Of a stretch of DNA of 64,000 nt, positions 34,399-42,659 are shown piece after piece. The notes beneath the pieces were generated by a model. That model saw only the letters and a list, made by a program, of their open reading frames with translations. It did not search any database and was not told where the DNA came from. A program made the position numbers and the translations under genes. Source of the DNA: Paenibacillus guangzhouensis (GTDB lineage: Bacteria > Bacillota > Bacilli > Paenibacillales > Paenibacillaceae); assembly GCF_009363075.1 (NCBI RefSeq), contig NZ_CP045293.1:3906001-3970000 (forward strand), given 5' to 3'. The first letter of the stretch is position 1. Each line of letters opens with the position of its first letter.

Positions 34399-36294
34399 TT
34401 ATCGGTTCAACAGGCTTCCGACATAACGCAATAACTCATTCGCGCAGACCGGGCAATAGCCATGCTCATCCATTAATCGTTTGGATACCTCGTTGATTCG
34501 CTTCAGTTGCTTCTCATCCGGCGTCTTCGTGGACGTCGTGATCTTCACGATGTCTTTCAGATCAGCGAACAACTTCTTCTCGATCGCTTCCCGCAGACGG
34601 TCATGATTGTTGTATTCGAACTTGCGTCCTTTACGCGAGTAAGCCGAGATTCGAATCAGGATCTCTTCCCGGAACGCTTTTTTCGCATTTTCCGAGACGC
34701 CGATCTGCTCTTCGATGGAACGCATTAATCTCTCATCCGGTTCCATCTCCTCGTCGGTTAGCGGATCGCGGATTTTGGTCCAATTGCAGAAGGCTTCAAT
34801 ATTATCGAGATAATTCTCGAACAATGTCTTTGCCGACTCTTCGAAGGAGTATACGAACGCCTTTTGAATTTCTTTCTTCGCCAGATTGTCGTACTCTTTG
34901 CGAGCGACGGCGATGAAGTTCAAATACTTCTCGCGTTCATCCTTCGTGATGGATGCATGCTGATCGAGTCCATCCTTCAGCGCACGCAGCACATCTAGCG
35001 CGTTAATGCATTGAAGATCCTGCTTAATCAGAGCGCTCGAAATCCGGTTAATGACATAACGCGGATCCACGCCTGACATACCCTCTTCCGCATATTCGCT
35101 TTGCATCTCTTTCAGATCTGCTTCCTTGTAGCCTTCAACCTCTTCCCCGTCGTACATCCGCATCTTCTTCACGAGGTCCATGCCCTGTTTCTTCGTCTCT
35201 TTAAGTCGGGTCAAAATGGAGAAGATGGCGGCAGACCGCAGCGCATGCGGCGCAATATGGATATGCTTCATATCACTTTGGCCGACGAGCTTCTCATAGA
35301 TTTTCTCTTCCGCCGATACTTTTAAGTTGTAAGGAATCGGCATGACGATCATCCGTGATTGGAGCGCTTCGTTCTTCTTGTTCGCGATGAAAGCTTTATA
35401 CTCCGATTCATTCGTATGCGCGACGATCAACTCATCCGCCGAGATTAACGCGAATCTGCCTGCCTTGAAGTTCCCCTCTTGCGTCAGCGACAACAGGTTC
35501 CACAAGAACTTCTCGTCGCATTTGAGCATTTCCTGGAATTCCATTAGTCCGCGGTTCGCTTTATTGAGCTCCCCGTCGAAGCGATACGCGCGCGGATCCG
35601 ACTCCGAACCGTATTCCGTAATCGTCGAGAAGTCAATGCTTCCCGTGAGATCCGCAATATCCTGCGACTTCGGATCGGATGGAGTGAACGTACCGATCCC
35701 TACACGCTGATCCTCGGAGATGACGACTCGCTCCACTAAGACACGCTCTATATCACCATAGTATTCGGTGCGAAGACGCATCTGACACGACGGACAGAGA
35801 TTGCCTTCGATTCGAACACCTAGCTCATTCTCTACTTCGGCACGCAGCTCGTGCGGGATCAGATGAAGGGGCTCTTCCTGCATAGGACACCCTTTGATCG
35901 CATAGACCGCACCTTTTTCGGTACGCGAGAATTGCTCGAGACCACGCTTTAGCATTGTAACCAGTGTCGATTTACCGCCGCTGACCGGCCCCATCAAGAG
36001 GAGAATCCTTTTCCGAACATCGAGCCTTCGTGCTGCTGAATGGAAGTACTCTTCCACCAATTTCTCGAGTGCCCGATCTAGGCCGAATAACTCCTTCCTG
36101 AAAAAGTTGTATTGTTTATTGCCATGACTTTCTTCCACACCATGGGACTTAATCATTTCGAACACCCGGGCATGAGCTGTCATTGCCGGGGTTGGATCTA
36201 GACGCAGTAAGTCAACATACTCTCGAAATGTCCCAGTCCAAGCTATTCGCTCACTCTCCGCATGATGTTCAGATATTCGCTTAAATAAGTCCAT
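34399..36294 (-). CDS. prkA: PrkA serine protein kinase / AAA+ protein
   Basis: The 631-residue PrkA family protein has the N-terminal AAA-type domain with Walker A ILLLMGPVSGGKSTLVTML near 96-114, Walker-B-like and sensor regions to about 380, and a C-terminal kinase-like domain (about 400-631). It contains a CPVC near the C-terminus and CPMQ/CPSC cysteines near 155-190. PrkA is made in the mother cell in B. subtilis and works in the same process as YhbH and SpoVR; in E. coli the homologues YeaG and YeaH are linked. In B. subtilis prkA and yhbH are neighbours, whereas here they are 14 kb apart. AGGAGG precedes the ATG. Confidence 0.97.
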   Translation of the reverse strand: MDLFKRISEHHAESERIAWTGTFREYVDLLRLDPTPAMTAHARVFEMIKSHGVEESHGNKQYNFFRKELFGLDRALEKLVEEYFHSAARRLDVRKRILLLMGPVSGGKSTLVTMLKRGLEQFSRTEKGAVYAIKGCPMQEEPLHLIPHELRAEVENELGVRIEGNLCPSCQMRLRTEYYGDIERVLVERVVISEDQRVGIGTFTPSDPKSQDIADLTGSIDFSTITEYGSESDPRAYRFDGELNKANRGLMEFQEMLKCDEKFLWNLLSLTQEGNFKAGRFALISADELIVAHTNESEYKAFIANKKNEALQSRMIVMPIPYNLKVSAEEKIYEKLVGQSDMKHIHIAPHALRSAAIFSILTRLKETKKQGMDLVKKMRMYDGEEVEGYKEADLKEMQSEYAEEGMSGVDPRYVINRISSALIKQDLQCINALDVLRALKDGLDQHASITKDEREKYLNFIAVARKEYDNLAKKEIQKAFVYSFEESAKTLFENYLDNIEAFCNWTKIRDPLTDEEMEPDERLMRSIEEQIGVSENAKKAFREEILIRISAYSRKGRKFEYNNHDRLREAIEKKLFADLKDIVKITTSTKTPDEKQLKRINEVSKRLMDEHGYCPVCANELLRYVGSLLNR

Positions 36295-36507
36295 GATTCT
36301 AACCTCCTACGCTTCTGTTTTCTATTGGTGCCCCTATCAGACCGAAGTGTGACAATGCCAAACCCATTCTAAAAGTGTATTACATACTTATGCGGGGAGA
36401 TGGGATTAGTTGCTCGAAATTTTCAGTCCGATCCTATATAATGAGGGCTAGTTCAGGTACGAAAATTGGAATGATGTAAGATTGTTGGGGACAAGGGGAG
36501 AGGAATC

Positions 36508-37260
36508 ATGGCGATCCAGCATGAGACCGAGCTATATGAGCCGATCAAGCGTTTCTATGAGGCACGCGGTTACACGGTAAAAGGGGAAGTCCGTCATTGC
36601 GATCTGGTCGCGGTTAGCCAAGATGAGCAGGACATTGTCATTGTCGAATTTAAGAAAACCTTTAATCTCGCACTGCTGCTGCAAGGGGTTGATCGGATGC
36701 AATCCAGTGAGCAGGTCTACCTCGCCGTCGAACGGAATCGCAGCAAGAAAGGCGCGGTGAATCAACGTTGGGGTGAACTCACCCGATTATGCAAACGATT
36801 AGGCTTAGGTCTGTTAACTGTGACCTTCTATAAAACAAAGAAGCCTATCGTCGAAGTGCTATGTGAATCAGCCGCAGCGACACAATACATAACTGCACCC
36901 GTTAACAAACCGGCACGGGTGAGCAGTCGGCGCAAGAACCGTCTGCTGCAGGAATTCAATGAACGCAGCGGCGATTATAATGTAGGCGGCAGCACGAAGC
37001 GGAAGCTTGTCACCGCCTACCGCGAGAAGGCGCTGAACCTCGCCAAATGCCTTCACGAACACGGGCAGCTCAGCCCGCGGCGCCTTCGTGAACTGTGCGG
37101 CTACAGCAACACAGCCACCATGCTCCAGCACAACTACTACGGCTGGTTCGCCCGTGCTTCGCGCGGCATTTACGAGCTCACGCCGGTAGGTCTTGCCGCG
37201 CTCGAAGAATACGCCACCGTCTTGCGCGAAGCTTCGGCCACCGCACAGCAGGATGCCTAG
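36508..37260 (+). CDS. DUF2161 protein, PD-(D/E)XK nuclease-like
   Basis: The 250-residue protein has an N-terminal restriction-nuclease-like fold: ELYEPIKRFYEARGYTVKGE, then the D...ExK core CDLVAV and IVIVEFKKTFNLALLLQGVD near 48-67, as in DUF2161 (PF09929-type) proteins. The C-terminal half is basic (SSRRKNRLLQEFNERSGDYN) and ends with a helix-turn-helix-like region (LRELCGYSNTATMLQHNYYG). The activity of the family is not established; DNA binding or cleavage is suggested by the fold. GGGGAGAGG precedes the ATG. It is divergent from prkA and monocistronic. Confidence 0.75.
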   Translation: MAIQHETELYEPIKRFYEARGYTVKGEVRHCDLVAVSQDEQDIVIVEFKKTFNLALLLQGVDRMQSSEQVYLAVERNRSKKGAVNQRWGELTRLCKRLGLGLLTVTFYKTKKPIVEVLCESAAATQYITAPVNKPARVSSRRKNRLLQEFNERSGDYNVGGSTKRKLVTAYREKALNLAKCLHEHGQLSPRRLRELCGYSNTATMLQHNYYGWFARASRGIYELTPVGLAALEEYATVLREASATAQQDA

Positions 37261-37308
37261 ATTACCTCGCTTAGAGAGATTCCGGCGATCTGTGCCAGCA
37301 AGACAAAG

Positions 37309-37352
37309 AAGCCCCTACCAGGCCATTCATCATGGTCTGGTAGGGGCTTTCA
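37309..37352. terminator. bidirectional terminator
   Basis: AAGCCCCTACCAG and CTGGTAGGGGCTTT form a 13-bp stem with an inner GCCA/TGGT extension between convergent genes. Confidence 0.9.
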
Positions 37353-37359
37353 CATCTAT

Positions 37360-38595
37360 TTAACTCCGTGCGACGAATTCGCCGATCGACTCCGCCAAGA
37401 CATTCATTGCTGTCTCAATCTGTTCGCGGGACGAATGCGTGAAGTTCAACCGCATCCGATTACGCTTCGGCTCTGCCGCGTAGAAGTCATTGCCTGGCAC
37501 GAAGGCAACCCCCTTCGATACCGATACCTTGAGTAATGCATCTGCATCGAGCCCTGAAGGAAGCTCAACCCAGAAGAACATTCCTCCCTTCGGCGTAATC
37601 CAGTTCGTCTCCTGCCAGTCCGGCCCTTCCAGCAGCCTTTTCATCAAGAGCATCCGCTCTTCGTATTCCTTCCGAATCACTTGAATATGCTCATCCAGGC
37701 TGAAGTCCGGCGCGACCAGTAATTCATAGAGGATGTTCTGGTCGAGCATGCTGGAGTGAATATCCACCGATTGCTTCATTCGCGTCATAGCTTGAATAAC
37801 CCGTCGATCCCCCATCGCCCATCCTGTGCGAAGCGCAGGAGCTACCGTCTTACTGAACGTGCTCGTATAGACGACAATGCGATCCTCAGCCTGATCCATC
37901 GAAAAAATCGTCGGAAATGGATCAACGTCTTGAACGAGATCTTGAGCCTGTCCGCTGTTCGACTCAAAGCGCAACTCACCATATGGATCATCTTCCAGGA
38001 TGAGCACTTCATTGGCGCGACACAGCTCGAGCAGACCAACGCGGCGATCCAAACTCCACACATTCCCTGTCGGGTTGGAGAACGTTGGCACCACGTAGAC
38101 CATTTTCGGTGAATATTGTTTGATTTTGTTCGCGAGATCGGTAAGATCCATCCCATGCTCATCACTTTGGACTGGAATAATCTTCGCCCCTCGGAATTGA
38201 AGTACCTGTAAGCAAGCCAAATAAGTCGGATTCTCGACGAGTACAACGTCATTCGGCTCCAGGTAGACGCGGACTAACAGATCAATCGCCTGCTGTGATC
38301 CTGTTGTGAGCAGCATCTCTTCGGTACTCACATGCATGTTCTTGCGCGACGCCATGCGTTCGCATAACTTCTCGCGAAGCTGCGGCAGCCCCTCCGTTAC
38401 GCCGTATTGCAAGGCGCGTTGATTGCCCGACAATGCCCGATTCGCTGCACTCCGGACCGCTTCCATCGGGAACAATGCCTCGTTCGGCAGACCACCTGCC
38501 AAGGAAATGATCGACTTTCCTTGCGTAAATTTCAAGATCTCGCGAACCGCTGACGCCTTAACCTCTTGTACACTCGGAATAAATCGGTAATTCAT
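37360..38595 (-). CDS. PLP-dependent aminotransferase, class I/II (2-aminoadipate type)
   Basis: The 411-residue fold-type I aminotransferase resembles LysN/aminoadipate transaminases and the catalytic part of MocR regulators, but has no DNA-binding domain. ISLAGGLPNEALFP near 33, YGVTEGLPQLREKL near 70, TFSNPTGNVW near 171, EDDPYGELRFE near 202 and YTSTFSKTVAPALRTGWAMG near 240 with the PLP-binding Lys are visible. It begins with a helix (MNYRFIPSVQEVKASAVREI). ATG 38595 lies about 9 bases after GAGAGGAG. Substrate not certain. Confidence 0.9.
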   Translation of the reverse strand: MNYRFIPSVQEVKASAVREILKFTQGKSIISLAGGLPNEALFPMEAVRSAANRALSGNQRALQYGVTEGLPQLREKLCERMASRKNMHVSTEEMLLTTGSQQAIDLLVRVYLEPNDVVLVENPTYLACLQVLQFRGAKIIPVQSDEHGMDLTDLANKIKQYSPKMVYVVPTFSNPTGNVWSLDRRVGLLELCRANEVLILEDDPYGELRFESNSGQAQDLVQDVDPFPTIFSMDQAEDRIVVYTSTFSKTVAPALRTGWAMGDRRVIQAMTRMKQSVDIHSSMLDQNILYELLVAPDFSLDEHIQVIRKEYEERMLLMKRLLEGPDWQETNWITPKGGMFFWVELPSGLDADALLKVSVSKGVAFVPGNDFYAAEPKRNRMRLNFTHSSREQIETAMNVLAESIGEFVARS

Positions 38596-38727
38596 AGACG
38601 ATTGCTCCTCTCCCAATACACTTTACACAAGATCATACGCCTTAACATTTTTTTCCGCAATCCCTTGTACGCATCTACGTTAAAAAATTCATAGATTTAA
38701 CAGGATTCGACAGAATCTAGTCGTTTT

Positions 38728-38756
38728 TTGCGATACTGGTAAATCCATGGTAGAAT
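38728..38756 (+). promoter_or_regulatory. sigma-A promoter for the coiled-coil/glycosidase pair
   Basis: TTGCGA (38728-38733) and TAGAAT (38751-38756) are separated by exactly 17 bases, about 98 bases before the start codon at 38854. Confidence 0.65.
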
Positions 38757-38853
38757 ACACAGGTGCAAGTCTATGAGACGGCTCCGTCCTTTAATAGAGC
38801 GGCTCAGTCGTTTTTTGCTTGCATGCAATTCATATTTTTTAGAGGTGATAGAA

Positions 38854-39267
38854 ATGAATTCTTCTTTGGAGCCAAATGTCGATTCTGCCGAGATGAATCG
38901 TAGGGTGAAAAAGGGGGGCGCATCAGCAAAATGGTTTCTTGTTTTTTGGATCGTTATGATTGGAATTGGCGTTTACGCAACCTACTTATATAGCAACCAT
39001 ATGAAACAAACCATGATTACTGAGCTGAAGACGTCCACCAATCAACAGCTTGCAGAGATCAAACAAGACTATGAAGCACAGTTAAAAACGATGCACAAAG
39101 AGATGGAGACGCTGAAGAGTAAAGTCGACACATTCAACGAGCTGCTCACGTTCACGAAGGATAATGCCAGCAATAAGACGGATAACAGCAACAAATTATA
39201 TTCGCAATTAAATGAAGTGAAGCAGAAGCTTGATGCGCTTCAGAAGAAAATGGATCTCTTAAAATGA
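38854..39267 (+). CDS. membrane-anchored coiled-coil protein
   Basis: The 137-residue protein has one membrane segment (about residues 27-46, WFLVFWIVMIGIGVYATYLY). A long extracytoplasmic helix with heptad-like spacing follows (about 48-137: KQTMITELKTSTNQQLAEIK, LNEVKQKLDALQKKMDLLK). I do not recognise a family. The start is chosen at ATG 38854, after AGAGGTGAT. It overlaps the phosphodiester glycosidase gene by 4 bases, so the two are translated together. It may scaffold that secreted enzyme at the membrane. Confidence 0.8.
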   Translation: MNSSLEPNVDSAEMNRRVKKGGASAKWFLVFWIVMIGIGVYATYLYSNHMKQTMITELKTSTNQQLAEIKQDYEAQLKTMHKEMETLKSKVDTFNELLTFTKDNASNKTDNSNKLYSQLNEVKQKLDALQKKMDLLK

Positions 39268-40331
39268 GAACGCCGATACAACGAATGAATCGCGTGTTCA
39301 TGCTGGCAAGCGCGCCATTCTTCGGCATGCTCCTGTATATGTTATCTGCTGCGCATCCCGTGGCCATCACCTATGAGGCAGAACCTCTAGCGCCGCAGGA
39401 GGAATTGACGCAGGCCGCGACGCAATTAGGCGAACAATTGGATCAAGCGAGTAAGACGGCCGAGTTCACCATTACTTCGATCCGCAAAGTGGCCACGATC
39501 TATCAGAAGACGACGTCGACCATGAATTCTATTGTGAAACAGTCTGCCACACAAGCGGCAAGACCAGAGAAAATCTACAATACCCGGATTACGAAGCGGC
39601 TTGGCAGTCCCAAGGAACGGATCGATAGCAACAACATTACGATGGAGCTCTATCGCATTAACCAGAATACATACAATGGTTACGCCCTCAAAATCAAACT
39701 GAAGGACCCGAAAGCAATGAAAATGGTCCTCGGTCATGATAAGGTCGGCAAATCGGAGACGACGCTCGGAGCTGTTCGCCGATATGGCGCAGCTGCAGGC
39801 ATCAATGCTGGTGGGTTCGCCGATGGCGGCGGGAACCGTTATCCGCTCAGCACGACGGTGATGAACGGCAAGTATGTAAACGGCGGATTTGAGCCAAGCT
39901 ATAAAGACCTTAGCTTTGTAGGGCTGAATAAGCAAGGGAAACTCATCGGCGGCAAATTCCAGTCCAAAAATCAGCTTGATCAACTCGATCCTGAATTCGG
40001 CGCGACCTTCGTTCCTGTACTGCTTAAGAATGGGGTCAAAAATCCGATTCCGGACAAATGGAAAGCTCCACAGCGAGCTCCACGAACCGTGATCGGTAAT
40101 TATAAGGATGATCAGCTACTCATTATGGTCATCGATGGCTATAATGAACGAGGCAATTCCGGGGCAACGCTTGAGGAATTACAAAATAAGCTTGCTAACT
40201 TGGGCGTCACGGATGCCTTCAATCTAGACGGTGGCGGATCCTCCTCCCTCATCTTTAATGGCCGTATCGTAAACAACCCGTCCGACGGACAATTACGACC
40301 TGTTCCAACCCATTTCCTATTCTTTAAATAA
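39264..40331 (+). CDS. phosphodiester glycosidase (NAGPA) family protein, membrane-anchored
   Basis: The 355-residue protein has an N-terminal membrane segment (about 10-32), a linker rich in helix (about 38-95), and a phosphodiester glycosidase domain. The domain shows AAGINAGGFADGGGNRYPLS near 175-194, RAPRTVIGNYKDDQLLIMVI near 273-292 and AFNLDGGGSSSLIFNGRIVN near 318-337, the hallmark of the NAGPA fold. Family members act on sugar-1-phosphodiesters in cell-wall polymers and exopolysaccharides. It is second in a two-gene unit with the coiled-coil protein. Confidence 0.9.
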   Translation: MRTPIQRMNRVFMLASAPFFGMLLYMLSAAHPVAITYEAEPLAPQEELTQAATQLGEQLDQASKTAEFTITSIRKVATIYQKTTSTMNSIVKQSATQAARPEKIYNTRITKRLGSPKERIDSNNITMELYRINQNTYNGYALKIKLKDPKAMKMVLGHDKVGKSETTLGAVRRYGAAAGINAGGFADGGGNRYPLSTTVMNGKYVNGGFEPSYKDLSFVGLNKQGKLIGGKFQSKNQLDQLDPEFGATFVPVLLKNGVKNPIPDKWKAPQRAPRTVIGNYKDDQLLIMVIDGYNERGNSGATLEELQNKLANLGVTDAFNLDGGGSSSLIFNGRIVNNPSDGQLRPVPTHFLFFK

Positions 40332-40400
40332 CGACGATTTGTGAATCTTCCCCTTGGAAATGTTCACATTTTAATGATTTTCATTTAGGTATATATTGGG

Positions 40401-40406
40401 TATAAT
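40401..40406 (+). promoter_or_regulatory. possible -10 box for the 32-residue gene
   Basis: A perfect TATAAT preceded by GG lies 28 bases before the small gene's start. The -35 region at 17 bases is poor (TTTTCA). Confidence 0.4.
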
Positions 40407-40433
40407 AGGTTTTAGCTATTGGAGGTGTGCATA

Positions 40434-40532
40434 ATGTCACTGACTTTTTGGATTATTATGTTAGTGTTTGCGCTATTCATTACGGCAATTCTCACTTCTT
40501 CGTATAACGAAGATAAAACCAAAGGGCTGTAA
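40434..40532 (+). CDS. 32-residue single-span membrane peptide
   Basis: A short frame starts at ATG 40434, 7 bases after GGAGGTG. The product is one hydrophobic helix (about residues 4-22: TFWIIMLVFALFITAILTS) followed by a short charged tail SSYNEDKTKGL. It has its own -10-like box and a strong terminator, the marks of an expressed gene. No family is recognised. Small single-span peptides often bind larger membrane complexes, but nothing here names the partner. Confidence 0.7.
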   Translation: MSLTFWIIMLVFALFITAILTSSYNEDKTKGL

Positions 40533-40557
40533 TACATATATTACGTGTCCCAACACG

Positions 40558-40604
40558 CAAAAAAGCTTCCTATGTCCATGAATATGGAACAGGAAGCTTT
40601 TTTC
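40558..40604. terminator. bidirectional terminator
   Basis: AAAAAAGCTTCCT and AGGAAGCTTTTTT form a 13-bp stem, with TGTCCAT/ATGGAACA near the loop, between convergent genes. Confidence 0.92.
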
Positions 40605-40626
40605 TACCCCCAACATGAAAACAATA

Positions 40627-40881
40627 CTAAGCTTTACGTTGCAAGAGGTTCATTTCCTCGGCACATTGCGTGCATATGTACTTTTCTTTAAATTCGATAA
40701 CGCTTACCATAGATCCACAGAACAAGCATTTCGGACGATAACGCTCTAAAATAATGTGATCCCCTTGAACTAGAATTTCAACAGGGTCCCCCTCATTCAT
40801 TTGATAACGTTTTCGAAGCGACTTCGGTAAGACAATACGTCCCAGTTGGTCAACTTTTCTGACTACACCGGCAGGTTTCAT
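40627..40881 (-). CDS. AbrB-type transition regulator with C-terminal zinc ribbon
   Basis: The 84-residue protein opens with the AbrB/SpoVT swapped-hairpin DNA-binding domain (VRKVDQLGRIVLPKSLRKRY, then EGDPVEILVQGDHIILERY, residues about 7-49). AbrB and Abh have a helical dimerisation tail; here the tail is a short zinc-ribbon-like unit CLFCGSMVSVIEFKEKYICT with two CxxC pairs. It would be a global regulator of the AbrB type whose oligomer may be fixed by Zn. GAAAGGTGG precedes the ATG. It is monocistronic. Confidence 0.9.
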   Translation of the reverse strand: MKPAGVVRKVDQLGRIVLPKSLRKRYQMNEGDPVEILVQGDHIILERYRPKCLFCGSMVSVIEFKEKYICTQCAEEMNLLQRKA

Positions 40882-40998
40882 AAGTAGCGGCCACCTTTCT
40901 CTATCAGTCTTTGTATAACCTAAGAAAACTCTGCCTTTCTACACTTCGATTATAAACCCGCAAAATCCTGCAAAAAAAAATCAGAATTTATGAAAATG

Positions 40999-41463
40999 TT
41001 ATCCAAGAGGTTTGAAATCAAGTTGCCGCAGCGCTTCATAAACGATAATCGCCGCTGAATTTCCTAAGTTCAAGGACCGTACTTTATCCGTCATCGGCAT
41101 CTTCATACATGTATCCGGGTTGGCATGGATCAGCGATTCAGGCAGCCCCTTGGTTTCCTTGCCGAATACGAAGAAATCGTTATCCTGGAACGTAAAGTCC
41201 GTATAGCGATGGCTTGCCTTGGTCGTTGCATAGAAGAACCTTCCTTCAGGATATTTCGCCTGCACTTCCGCAAACGAATCATGATATTCGATATGTACCG
41301 CATACCAATAATCCAGTCCAGCGCGCTTCAATGTTGCATCGTCGGTACGAAACCCGAGTGGGCGTACCAAATGTAAATGGGTGCCAGTCGCTGCGCAAGT
41401 CCGAGCAATATTGCCCGTATTCGCAGGGATTTCTGGCTCCACTAAGACGATATGTAATGGCAT
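40999..41463 (-). CDS. trmL: tRNA (cytidine(34)-2'-O)-methyltransferase
   Basis: The 154-residue SPOUT-fold enzyme methylates the 2'-O of the wobble base of leucine tRNAs. Family blocks: VLVEPEIPANTGNIARTCAA near 4-23, LVRPLGFRTDDATLKRAGLD near 32-51, VFGKETKGLP near 100, and PMTDKVRSLNLGNSAAIIVY near 123-142 forming the SAM-binding knot. ATG 41463 with GAGGTGA ahead begins at MPLHIV; the longer frame (41493) is not supported. It is monocistronic and divergent from the orphan response regulator. Confidence 0.95.
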   Translation of the reverse strand: MPLHIVLVEPEIPANTGNIARTCAATGTHLHLVRPLGFRTDDATLKRAGLDYWYAVHIEYHDSFAEVQAKYPEGRFFYATTKASHRYTDFTFQDNDFFVFGKETKGLPESLIHANPDTCMKMPMTDKVRSLNLGNSAAIIVYEALRQLDFKPLG

Positions 41464-41655
41464 CCGTTCATTCACCTCACAATTCTTATCCATTATACAC
41501 TATGGTGTCACAATTTACGATTGAATCCAATGCATTGATGAAATTGATAATATTTAACATGGTTTTTACGTTAGATTAATCTTCACATGATGATCCTCCT
41601 CCATAATGAAGCACAGAGGAACAACCAGGAACTGTCTGGAGAGGAGCTACCGCGC

Positions 41656-42372
41656 ATGATGAAGAAGAAGATTCTCGTCGTTGATGACGAACCTTCCATT
41701 TCTACCTTAATTGACTTTAATTTAAAGTTGGCCGGATTCGAAGTGATGTGTGTATTTGATGGAGAAGCGGTATTCGATGTCATCCAACAATTTCGTCCTG
41801 ACCTAATTGTACTCGATGTCATGCTCCCGAAGATGGACGGATATGAAGTATGCCGATCACTTCGCCGTGAGAACAACCTTGTACCGATTATTATGCTCAC
41901 TGCGATCCAAGATATAGCGAATAAAATCACAGGCCTGAACCATGGCGCTGATGATTATATGACGAAGCCTTTCAGCCCGCAAGAATTAATCTCCCGCATT
42001 CAAGCGATCCTACGCAGAGTGCAAGCCCTTCCTTCCATGAAGGAAGAGACGATCTATGCTATTGGACGGCTCAATGTGCATGCGGAACAACGCGAAGTAA
42101 TCTTAGATGGCGACACCGTCGAGCTGACGCCGAAGGAATTCGAGCTTCTCCTATTCCTGTGCAGACACCGCGGGAAGGTGCTCAGTCGCCAGCAACTGCT
42201 GCATGGCGTTTGGGATTATCATTTCCTAGGCGATACACGCATCGTTGATGTTCATGTCAGCCATTTGCGTGAGAAGATCGAGAAGAATGCGCGCAGCCCG
42301 CAATATATTATGACCGTCCGCAATGTCGGGTATAAACTGAATGAACCCGTGATCAAAGAGGAACTCGCTTAA
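41656..42372 (+). CDS. orphan OmpR/PhoP-family response regulator
   Basis: The 238-residue protein has a receiver domain (VVDDEPSIS near 8, DLIVLDVMLPKMDGYEV with the phospho-acceptor Asp near 55, DDYMTKPFSPQELI near 104) and a C-terminal winged helix (VELTPKEFELLLFLCRHRGK near 160, VDVHVSHLREKIEK near 200). No histidine kinase gene is next to it, so its partner is elsewhere or it works without one. AGGAG lies ahead of ATG 41656; the in-frame ATG at 41587 is less likely. Confidence 0.9.
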   Translation: MMKKKILVVDDEPSISTLIDFNLKLAGFEVMCVFDGEAVFDVIQQFRPDLIVLDVMLPKMDGYEVCRSLRRENNLVPIIMLTAIQDIANKITGLNHGADDYMTKPFSPQELISRIQAILRRVQALPSMKEETIYAIGRLNVHAEQREVILDGDTVELTPKEFELLLFLCRHRGKVLSRQQLLHGVWDYHFLGDTRIVDVHVSHLREKIEKNARSPQYIMTVRNVGYKLNEPVIKEELA

Positions 42373-42499
42373 TGCATTTGCGACCTCGCACAAGTTCTCA
42401 TTGCTTTTTGGCACGCCAACTCCTATAATGTTCTTGTTCGCCCTAAATAAGGAAAACAACAAGGATACTCTATCCGTAATGAGAAAAGGAGTGGTTACA

Positions 42500-42562
42500 A
42501 TGGTGAAAAATACGTTAATTGCCGGAACTGATAACTTGTCGCGAGGTCACAGTGCTCCTTAA
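42500..42562 (+). CDS. 20-codon leader-like ORF upstream of rsgA
   Basis: A 20-residue frame begins at ATG 42500, 8 bases after AAAGGAG, and ends 97 bases before rsgA. Downstream, CACAGTG (42548-42554, inside the frame) can pair with CACTGTG (42608-42614), so translation of the short frame could open or close a structure ahead of rsgA. It could be a chance frame. The 287 bases between genes hold no other feature. Confidence 0.35.
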   Translation: MVKNTLIAGTDNLSRGHSAP

Positions 42563-42659
42563 CTCCACTCATGAACGGGAAAAATAGACGATTATGATGA
42601 AGGATTCACTGTGGCTTGGATGTTTGATTTAAACCCAAGACCATTAGGAGGAATCCATT

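Noticed and set aside
38719-38818. 13-bp direct repeat AGTCGTTTTTTGC (38719-38731 and 38806-38818)
   Set aside because: Short and T-rich, at a promoter and in the leader; probably chance, with no target-site or element structure.
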